DNA from: Desulfurococcales archaeon | GTDB lineage: Archaea > Thermoproteota > Thermoprotei_A > Sulfolobales > Desulfurococcaceae | NCBI GenBank assembly: GCA_015521265.1 | Contig: WAON01000017.1 | Coordinates: 1 to 7,181, forward strand | DNA length: 7,181 bases | Direction of reading: 5' to 3' | Part shown: piece by piece, positions 1 through 5,230 of the stretch | How the letters are laid out: the number at the start of each line of letters is the position of its first letter | How positions within the stretch are numbered: position 1 is the stretch's first letter | Made by a program: the position numbers and the translations under genes | The notes under the pieces: generated by a model | What the model saw: the letters and a program-made list of their open reading frames with translations, nothing else | The model's database searches: none | What the model was told of the DNA's origin: nothing

Positions 1-386
1 GGTAGTTCTACATCATCACCATTACCGTAGGGATCTATTGCGAAGAACTCCCCGTGCTCGAATCCGGCAAATAGTACCGGGTATAGTTTTAAGCTAGCTG
101 ATTCAACTTTAACCTTTACACGGAACGCTAAAGCTACTATAACTACTCCAAACACGGCTACGCCTATACCGGCATAGTATAGGAGTGTTAGAGTGATAAT
201 TGTTGAGGCAAATACTGCTAGTGCTAAACCCGCAATTAACAGTATTATTCCGAGAAAGATCTTCCCCGTAAACCCCCTATACTCTGCATCGAGGCGATTC
301 ACAAGCTCTTTAACAACATCGGAGATAACATCGTCACTCTTAGCATAAACGAGGGCTTCTACATCGCTAAGAGCCAATATACTCAC
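1..386 (-). CDS. Partial hypothetical two-helix membrane protein (C-terminus beyond window)
   Basis: This is an open minus-strand frame of 128 codons that runs off the left edge. I do not recognise the family. About 40 mostly polar residues come first (starting SILALSDVEALVYAKSDD), followed by two hydrophobic helices at about residues 43-62 and 65-88 separated by a very short turn. A basic stretch (FRVKVKVE) follows, then the start of a soluble domain (LYPVLFAGFEHGEFFAIDPYGNGDD). The hairpin topology would put both soluble parts on the same side of the membrane, probably the cytoplasm given the basic flank. An ATG at 390 is out of frame and stops after seven codons, so the start is GTG 386 or TTG 377. 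A TATA-like element at 401-408 is so close that the mRNA is probably leaderless. The coding frame is convincing; the function is unknown. Confidence 0.72.
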   Translation of the reverse strand, partial: MSILALSDVEALVYAKSDDVISDVVKELVNRLDAEYRGFTGKIFLGIILLIAGLALAVFASTIITLTLLYYAGIGVAVFGVVIVALAFRVKVKVESASLKLYPVLFAGFEHGEFFAIDPYGNGDDVEL

Positions 387-400
387 CCATAACGAGTGAT

Positions 401-420
401 ATTATAAAGGTATATGTTCC
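401..420 (-). promoter_or_regulatory. TATA box region of the left-edge membrane protein gene
   Basis: On the minus strand, TTTATAAT lies at 408-401, with a second AT-rich element (CATATACC) just upstream. With the usual archaeal spacing of about 26-27 bases from box centre to transcription start, the first box predicts initiation near 379 and the second near 387. These bracket the GTG at 386 and the TTG at 377, so a leaderless transcript is expected. Which box is used decides the start codon. Confidence 0.5.
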
Positions 421-462
421 ATAATATTATTTTTAACGCCGATAAGGAATTATAATTTTCTC

Positions 463-503
463 ATTAGAGTTCCATTATTCGAACATGGTCTAATATTATT
501 AGA
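463..503. repeat. Palindrome plus third copy of a TCTAAT/ATTAGA hexamer
   Basis: TCTAAT (489-494), three bases, then ATTAGA (498-503) forms an inverted repeat. A further ATTAGAG at 463-469 repeats 498-504 exactly. It lies in the 133-bp gap between the glycosyltransferase stop and the left-edge gene, 55-100 bases upstream of that gene's TATA box. It could be a regulator site or a weak hairpin after the glycosyltransferase. The arms are short and AT-rich, so chance is not excluded. I see no other gene or RNA in this gap. Confidence 0.25.
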
Positions 504-519
504 GAATTGTTTTCAATAC

Positions 520-1665
520 TTACCTATGGTTAGAGTTTACTATTCTTGAAACAAACCTGACATACTTGGCTATCTCGGCATGGAAGTTATCCCTGTTAAA
601 AAGTAATCCGTGCCTACGACTATTACTGCTCAGCTTCTCCCATAACTCGGGGCTCTTAATAATCTTTTTTAAAGCATTCCTAAGGGAAGCGTAGTCTTCG
701 TAGGGTATTGCTAGTGAATCATCACTCCTAGCAATATCTATCCATGAACTACTATGTCTTGGAATTATCACCGGGGTTCCGGCAGCCATTGCTTCAATAA
801 TTGATATACCGAAGTGTTCCTTTTCGGTTAGGTGTACATATACGTATGCCTTCCTATAGTAGTCTACTAGTTTCTCCCTATCAACATCTTTCATGAATGA
901 TATGTATTTTTCGAGGCCGTATCTACCAGCTATATCGTAGATCCTCTCAATGATCCTGTCCGTAAACTTAGCGGATGATCCAATGAAGAATATCCTCCAA
1001 TCATGTAGGCCTAGTTCTTGGAGGGCTTTAGCAAGGTATAATACATTATATGGCTGTTTCTCATATGAGATCCTTGAGACTACTAGGATAATCTTATCCC
1101 GATCCCTCCTAGATAGCGGTTCTAGCCGGACAATATCTATGAGGTTTACGGGTGGGTGGAGGATGAAGGGTTTAACTCCTAGGCTTCGATGAATATACAT
1201 CGCTGTCATAACGCTGTTCGCAAGGACTACCAGGGCTCTCTTAACGAGACTCTCCATAGCGAGCTTGTTGAACAAGTAGTATATGTATGATGGAGCCCTC
1301 ATATACAAGGGTAGGCCGGTGTAGTATATTTCGGGTTTTAGATTGCTGGGGAAGTGGAAGTATATTATGTTGGCTGGGCCTGATAGGAAGTCTCCGCTAA
1401 CATTTATGGTTATCGATCCCTTCTCCCTACATATATCGATCAAGTCTACTTCACTGCTGGGTATACCGTAGAACCGGGCAATCCTGTATAGTTCCCCCCT
1501 AGGATAACGAGCGATGTATTTGAGGAGGATAGCGTCAAGGCATACGTTGAAGCCGTGCTTAGCCAGGCCGATAGCTGTTTCCAGCGCAACATACTCCGAC
1601 CCACCAGCTCCAAGGAGTTTAGAACCTGTCATGTGGTGTTTTACTCGGACAGTAGTGTTCTTCAT
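520..1665 (-). CDS. GT4-family glycosyltransferase, ALG11-like
   Basis: A retaining GT-B-fold glycosyltransferase of 381 residues, a usual length for family GT4. The N-terminal acceptor domain has the glycine-rich loop GAGGSE at residues 19-24 and a YFHFPSN segment at 102-107. The latter resembles the HYP segment of eukaryotic ALG11 mannosyltransferases, as do the following NS...LHPPV elements at 150-173. The donor domain starts near 192 (VVSRISYEK, with the conserved Arg198 and Lys203). It carries the nucleotide-sugar E-x7-E signature, Glu283 and Glu291, within HFGISIIEAMAAGTPVI. There is no signal peptide or membrane helix, so it should work on the cytoplasmic face, probably moving a sugar from a nucleotide donor to a lipid-linked glycan or another polar acceptor. 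Donor and acceptor cannot be read from sequence. ATG 1665 is the only reasonable start, because an in-frame TGA lies five codons upstream. It follows ttuA by 89 bp, so it may have its own promoter. Confidence 0.9.
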   Translation of the reverse strand: MKNTTVRVKHHMTGSKLLGAGGSEYVALETAIGLAKHGFNVCLDAILLKYIARYPRGELYRIARFYGIPSSEVDLIDICREKGSITINVSGDFLSGPANIIYFHFPSNLKPEIYYTGLPLYMRAPSYIYYLFNKLAMESLVKRALVVLANSVMTAMYIHRSLGVKPFILHPPVNLIDIVRLEPLSRRDRDKIILVVSRISYEKQPYNVLYLAKALQELGLHDWRIFFIGSSAKFTDRIIERIYDIAGRYGLEKYISFMKDVDREKLVDYYRKAYVYVHLTEKEHFGISIIEAMAAGTPVIIPRHSSSWIDIARSDDSLAIPYEDYASLRNALKKIIKSPELWEKLSSNSRRHGLLFNRDNFHAEIAKYVRFVSRIVNSNHR

Positions 1666-1720
1666 CGTGGTCGCCAGTCATCCCAGAATAACTACTCGAT
1701 CAATCCCTGCTAGCTATCCT

Positions 1721-1735
1721 ATTGAATAAATAATG
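1721..1735 (-). promoter_or_regulatory. Possible promoter of the glycosyltransferase gene
   Basis: In the 89-bp gap after ttuA, the minus strand reads CATTATTTATTCAAT, an AT-rich TATA-like element. It predicts transcription starting near 1701 and a leader of about 36 bases. The leader has no strong Shine-Dalgarno match. It contains an out-of-frame ATG at 1681 opening a 20-codon frame that overlaps the gene start. Read-through from the ttuA unit is equally possible. Confidence 0.3.
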
Positions 1736-1754
1736 TTTTCTTCAATGTTTTTAA

Positions 1755-2774
1755 CTAGTCGGTTTGATCAACTGCTCCGCTGGGAATTTTAACGCCGAGT
1801 TTCTCGAGTATCGGGATTATTTCCTTTGGAGGCTTTAGTATTCCCAGTTCTATCCGGTATATGCAGGCTCTGCATACTTCATGAGCCGATGGCTCCCCGC
1901 AGATCATGCATGTTTTTACTTCCCCCTTTGATAGCTCAGGTATCTTCTTCAGGTATTCTATTATTGATAATAGCGATCTTAATAGGCTGTACTTTGTCCC
2001 AGGGTATTTCTCCTCGAGCTCGTTGATCATTCTCCTAATAGTCCACCTTATATTGAAGGGAGCGTAGGGGCATTCGACGAATTTCGGGTATAAATTATTC
2101 AATATACTGTATAGTGTTGTTTCTTTCTCGAGTATTTCGTAGAAGGGTTTTACTCGGCGTATGAATTTTGGATGGTTTGATACTCCGGAAACTGGTCCTA
2201 GCCTTATTATTTTGTCCCAGCTGTTGTTTATTATGTTCATGACGTATGTTTGTACTATATCGTCCAGGTTGTGGGCAGTTGCAAGCACCGTCCCGCCCAG
2301 CTCCCTTGCAACCCTGTTCAACAAGTATCTGCGGAATACTCCGCAGTAGCTGCAGGGCTGATAGGGTAGCTTCCTTTCCTTACCCATTAATACTATCTCG
2401 TCGAGCGTGTAGCCGAAGTATTCCTTGAAGCCTGCAATTTTATATTCTACACCTAATTGTTCAGTAACCCTTTTGAAATCCTTGATCGTCTCCTCCCTAT
2501 ACCCCTTGATGCCTTCGTCTATTAATAGAGCTGTTATCCTCCAGCCGGGAACTCTCTCTGCTAGGTGGTGTAGGTAGTGTAGTAGTGATAATGAGTCTTT
2601 TCCACCGCTTACCGCTACTATTATGTGTTCCTTCTTGCCGAACATTTTGTATTTCCTAATGGTTCTCCGGACTTTTTTATCGAAGTATTCTAGGAAGTGC
2701 TTCTTACAGTATGCTTTACCGCTTATACGGTTAACATATACTGCCGGCCTTCCACAGATACTGCAGTTAACCAC
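1755..2774 (-). CDS. ttuA: TtuA/Ncs6-family tRNA 2-thiouridine synthetase
   Basis: An adenylating tRNA thiolase of 339 residues. It should use ATP to activate a uridine C2 (position 54 in the T-loop for TtuA, the wobble U34 for Ncs6/CTU1 relatives) and replace its oxygen with sulfur. Seen in order: an N-terminal zinc knuckle (Cys4, Cys7, Cys23, His26); the ATP-pyrophosphatase P-loop SGGKDS at 56-61; LIDEG at 84-88; PCSYCG with Cys141 and Cys144; HNLDD at 168-172; a third lone cysteine in VECPYAP (Cys235); and a C-terminal zinc knuckle (Cys289, Cys292, Cys301, Cys304). The trio 141/144/235 matches the [4Fe-4S]-binding cysteines known in TtuA enzymes, so it is likely an oxygen-sensitive iron-sulfur enzyme. 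All key residues are present. The start is GTG 2774, eight bases inside the upstream sulfur-carrier gene and preceded by a ribosome-binding site, which fits translational coupling. The family is very secure; the choice of U54 over U34 is inferred. Confidence 0.95.
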   Translation of the reverse strand: MVNCSICGRPAVYVNRISGKAYCKKHFLEYFDKKVRRTIRKYKMFGKKEHIIVAVSGGKDSLSLLHYLHHLAERVPGWRITALLIDEGIKGYREETIKDFKRVTEQLGVEYKIAGFKEYFGYTLDEIVLMGKERKLPYQPCSYCGVFRRYLLNRVARELGGTVLATAHNLDDIVQTYVMNIINNSWDKIIRLGPVSGVSNHPKFIRRVKPFYEILEKETTLYSILNNLYPKFVECPYAPFNIRWTIRRMINELEEKYPGTKYSLLRSLLSIIEYLKKIPELSKGEVKTCMICGEPSAHEVCRACIYRIELGILKPPKEIIPILEKLGVKIPSGAVDQTD

Positions 2775-2973
2775 CGCTAACCACCGGGTATAGTACTATT
2801 TCATCCCCGTCCCGTAGCTTCTCATTAGGAGTTATTACTTCACCATTCCTAACAATAATGTATTCCTCACTAAGCAGTCCCAGTCGTCTAAGAGCTTCAC
2901 CAGCTTCCAATCCCTCGGCATCTTCGACAACCCATTCTTTTGAACCATCCACTAATCTTACCCTTACAGGCAA
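2767..2973 (-). CDS. Ubiquitin-like sulfur carrier protein (ThiS/MoaD/TtuB/SAMP type)
   Basis: A small beta-grasp protein ending in Gly-Gly, the tail that E1-like enzymes adenylate and convert to a thiocarboxylate. From TTG 2973 it has 68 residues, normal for the family. It begins with strand VRVRLVDGS, continues with the helix region AGEALRRLGL and the strand EYIIVRNGEVI, then RDGDEIVLYPVVSGG; the RDGDEI...P...GG pattern is typical. The frame stays open to a TTG at 2994, but that lies beside the TATA box, whose predicted transcription start falls near 2974. TTG 2973 on a leaderless mRNA is therefore preferred. The 8-bp overlap with ttuA strongly suggests it supplies sulfur to that enzyme, the role of TtuB in Thermus and SAMP2 in haloarchaea. 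It could also serve molybdopterin synthesis or protein modification. No E1-like activator gene is in the window. Confidence 0.88.
   Translation of the reverse strand: MPVRVRLVDGSKEWVVEDAEGLEAGEALRRLGLLSEEYIIVRNGEVITPNEKLRDGDEIVLYPVVSGG
2781..2785 (-). promoter_or_regulatory. Ribosome-binding site deciding the ttuA GTG start
   Basis: GGTGG on the minus strand matches the anti-Shine-Dalgarno end of archaeal 16S rRNA and sits six bases before the GTG at 2774. It lies inside the last codons of the sulfur-carrier gene. It is part of a short tandem duplication (GGTGGTTA twice, ten bases apart), so Shine-Dalgarno and start codon are near copies of each other. It supports internal initiation coupled to the upstream gene. 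Confidence 0.6.
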
Positions 2974-2996
2974 CCCGATAACACCGTTATACAATC

Positions 2997-3005
2997 ATTT
3001 AAATA
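2997..3005 (-). promoter_or_regulatory. TATA box of the sulfur carrier-ttuA unit
   Basis: The minus strand reads TATTTAAAT at 3005-2997. Its centre is 27-28 bases upstream of the TTG at 2973, the normal archaeal spacing for a leaderless mRNA starting at that codon. The core TTTAAA (2998-3003) is a perfect palindrome, so the same box could in principle direct transcription the other way, towards the nuclease gene. Confidence 0.6.
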
Positions 3006-3026
3006 CTGTAAACACCGATAAACATT

Positions 3027-3036
3027 GATAAAAACC
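3027..3036 (+). promoter_or_regulatory. Possible TATA-like element of the nuclease gene
   Basis: GATAAAAACC on the plus strand would place transcription start near 3058, leaving a leader of about 22 bases that still contains the Shine-Dalgarno at 3068-3071. The match to a TATA consensus is weak. The palindromic TTTAAA at 2998-3003 is the alternative. Confidence 0.3.
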
Positions 3037-3067
3037 TAGACCTCCCAGCCCCATCATTATCCTATGC

Positions 3068-3071
3068 GGTG
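3068..3071 (+). promoter_or_regulatory. Ribosome-binding site of the nuclease gene
   Basis: GGTG lies eight bases before the ATG at 3080, acceptable spacing for an archaeal Shine-Dalgarno. No in-frame ATG, GTG or TTG occurs in the five codons upstream, so ATG 3080 is the best start. Unlike its neighbours, this gene seems to have a leadered mRNA. Confidence 0.45.
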
Positions 3072-3079
3072 TTGTTGAT

Positions 3080-5083
3080 ATGTATAGAGGATTATATAGG
3101 TACATTGCCTTCTTCTTAATCATAATTACCCTGATCATTACCCCTCCCATCGGGAACAGTATTATTACGGACAAGGACTTCCCCGAGGCGAGGTGTTATG
3201 TAAACGAGGTTATTGATGGTGATACCTTCCGCTGCGCCTCCTCGATAACTAATGGAACCCACACTGAAGCGAAGATCAGGCTCGCAGATGTAAATGCTCC
3301 GGAAATAGATACTCCGGAGGGTAAGGTTGCTAAGAGAGCACTTGCAAACCTTATTCTTGGGAGAATAGTATACTTAGACATAGATGATAAGTATGGAACT
3401 GATGTTTACGGTAGATGGGTAGCAGTAGCATATATCCGCTACAATGATACGCATATATTGAACGTTAACAAGTGGCTAGTGGATAACGGCTATGCTGAAA
3501 TAATCGATTACGATAACGAGTTCGACCCAGCCAACTTCTCACTATACGAACAATACGAATCCTTCAGGGACAGATACCCGGAAATAAAAACCTTCACTAT
3601 AAGCCCAAGCCCCCACTATCCAGAATACGGAGTCCACGGAGGAGTTATTGATGGCTACGGCTTCTACACTTACAGCTTCGGAAGCAGCTACTATATTAAA
3701 TACATAGCCTTCGGCGGAGGCAACATTACAGAGAATAAAACCCTATATTACGCTTCATACTCAACTACATCATTCCAGGTCGACGTCTACCACGGCATGG
3801 TTAGTGCATACCCCTATTACTCGGATTACTCCCATGATAGGGATGTAGTGATCGCTTGGACCCAGTACCAGTACTCCGAGGGATCATCCACTTATTACAA
3901 AACAGTATTCTACGGCACTATACCAATGAATGGAAACATTACTAGTTTTAAGGCTAATCCTGTCCTGCTTGGTAGTTACCAGTTTTCGCCGTTAGTAGCG
4001 GCTCTGCCCCCCAGCGATCAAGCGCTCTACGGTGGGAGATTCATTATAACCTTCATCCACAGTACATCCGATAACGTCAAGCTATACATTTATGAGAAGG
4101 ACGGATTGGGAAACACTCTCGACTCTACTAGTCTAAATCTTACCCCGATAGGTGTAACCTACCAGGATAAACCTGATGTCGGCGTAGACTATCATTACGG
4201 TATATTCTATGATGAAGACCTAGACCAGTTCTACCTACTGGTTAGAACTCTTAACTCCTCCACTGGTTATGATATGATGCTGGCTGTTATACAGCATTAC
4301 CCGGATAATAGTATTAAGGCGGAGCTTGTACCGGTGAATAATGATCCCGGTGATCAGGGGCCTAGATCGGAGGCTACATCGACGGGTACACGCCTCTATA
4401 TTCTTAGTAAAAACATTGCTTCAGCATACTGTCCCTCCAGTAAGGTTTTCTACGCAGTCTACAACGTCTCCAGCGACACCTTGGAGATCGCTGTTATTAA
4501 TACATCGACTCTCAGCGTTGTCGCTAGACACGATATAACCGTTGGATCAGTTGAGGACATGCATCCACGGATTACGTGTATGAATGGTGAAGCATTGCTA
4601 ACATATTATGATGGATACGGCATGTACGGCGTCATTATTTATAAGAACCACTCGATCAGTAATTCCTTCGAGATAGTGCATAAGAATACTTATCCCGCAG
4701 TACCACTATACAACCCTGAGAACGGTAATTATACAGTAATCATGAACCCTGTAGCCTCTGCGGGTGAGGGGACTGGTTATATCGGGGTAATCTCCGCCCC
4801 GATAAACTCGACCGGATACATTGATAGGTACGTTATCCCAATACTGGTAAGCAACAATACCAACTATACAAACCCATACCCGCTAATACACATCAACAAC
4901 ACGAACTACTACCTATCAATACTAGCAATAGATCAAAACGGGAACACGGTACTAGCACTACAATCACCAGTATACATCGAGCCACTTCCTATACCTGAGG
5001 ACAGGTATATGTGGCTAATAGTGCTCTTAACTGCTTCAACCATACTATTCCTACTATTTAGAAGTCGTAGCTGGCGCAACTAA
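3080..5083 (+). CDS. Surface-anchored SNase-domain nuclease with beta-propeller-like ectodomain
   Basis: A 667-residue exported protein. Residues 1-26 form a signal peptide (basic YRGLYRY, then FFLIIITLIIT). Residues 38-148 form a staphylococcal-nuclease (thermonuclease) domain with every catalytic element: VIDGDT (Asp46, Asp48), IRLADVNAPE (Arg67, Asp70, Glu75) and DVYGRW (Arg112). These match Asp21, Arg35, Asp40, Glu43 and Arg87 of the Staphylococcus enzyme, which cuts DNA and RNA using calcium. Residues about 185-633 are a Tyr/Asn/Ser-rich beta ectodomain with seven irregular repeats, most starting xP-x-V/I, suggesting a propeller. Residues 643-660 are a membrane helix followed by basic RSRSWRN, giving a type I, outside-facing topology. 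Four cysteines (39, 52, 451, 500) and 15 Asn-x-Ser/Thr sequons fit an extracellular, glycosylated protein. The likely role is degrading environmental nucleic acid at the cell surface; what the propeller binds is unknown. Nuclease domain and topology are secure; the propeller is inferred. Confidence 0.9.
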   Translation: MYRGLYRYIAFFLIIITLIITPPIGNSIITDKDFPEARCYVNEVIDGDTFRCASSITNGTHTEAKIRLADVNAPEIDTPEGKVAKRALANLILGRIVYLDIDDKYGTDVYGRWVAVAYIRYNDTHILNVNKWLVDNGYAEIIDYDNEFDPANFSLYEQYESFRDRYPEIKTFTISPSPHYPEYGVHGGVIDGYGFYTYSFGSSYYIKYIAFGGGNITENKTLYYASYSTTSFQVDVYHGMVSAYPYYSDYSHDRDVVIAWTQYQYSEGSSTYYKTVFYGTIPMNGNITSFKANPVLLGSYQFSPLVAALPPSDQALYGGRFIITFIHSTSDNVKLYIYEKDGLGNTLDSTSLNLTPIGVTYQDKPDVGVDYHYGIFYDEDLDQFYLLVRTLNSSTGYDMMLAVIQHYPDNSIKAELVPVNNDPGDQGPRSEATSTGTRLYILSKNIASAYCPSSKVFYAVYNVSSDTLEIAVINTSTLSVVARHDITVGSVEDMHPRITCMNGEALLTYYDGYGMYGVIIYKNHSISNSFEIVHKNTYPAVPLYNPENGNYTVIMNPVASAGEGTGYIGVISAPINSTGYIDRYVIPILVSNNTNYTNPYPLIHINNTNYYLSILAIDQNGNTVLALQSPVYIEPLPIPEDRYMWLIVLLTASTILFLLFRSRSWRN

Positions 5084-5198
5084 TCAGTCAATTATCTCGA
5101 ATGGTATGTAGGGGTTTCCGGAGAAATATATTTTCGCTTGTGAATTATATCTGGATTATTTACTAGTTAATTAGAAATACCAGTATGTGTGATCAGTG

Positions 5199-5216
5199 TT
5201 TAAACGTTATAATAAA
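5199..5216 (+). promoter_or_regulatory. Promoter region of the M32 carboxypeptidase gene
   Basis: Two overlapping AT-rich elements occur: TTTAAA at 5199-5204 and TTATAATAAA at 5207-5216. The first predicts transcription start near 5229, matching a leaderless mRNA at ATG 5231. The second predicts about 5238, slightly inside the gene. AGGGTG at 5219-5224 also looks like a Shine-Dalgarno six bases before ATG 5231, useful only if transcription starts further upstream. The rest of the 138-bp gap after the nuclease gene (5084-5198) shows no gene or clear hairpin. Confidence 0.45.
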
Positions 5217-5230
5217 CTAGGGTGTTGCCT

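Noticed and set aside
8..25. C-box-like GTGATGATG on the minus strand, suggesting a C/D box guide RNA
   Set aside because: It lies in the coding frame of the left-edge gene (a Gly-Asn-Gly-Asp-Asp stretch), and I saw no matching D box at proper distance.
469..484. GTTC...GAAC inverted repeat as a hairpin terminator
   Set aside because: Arms of four bases with an eight-base loop and no following T-run are not above chance.
950..1192. Plus-strand open frames inside the glycosyltransferase and ttuA region (also 1514-1729, 1826-2026, 2161-2349, 2246-2428)
   Set aside because: They lie wholly or mostly antisense to well-supported conserved genes, have no family resemblance and lack credible start signals.
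1755..2774. Assignment as TilS (tRNA-Ile lysidine synthetase), another PP-loop enzyme
   Set aside because: Zinc knuckles at both ends, the three iron-sulfur cysteines and the coupled Gly-Gly carrier gene mark the TtuA/Ncs6 family.
2767..2994. TTG 2994 as the sulfur-carrier start
   Set aside because: It sits directly beside the TATA box and upstream of the predicted transcription start; the family's first strand begins after TTG 2973.
3080..5083. The nuclease gene as part of a DNA-uptake, defence or toxin system
   Set aside because: No immunity gene, pilus, helicase or other defence component is adjacent; its neighbours are housekeeping genes.
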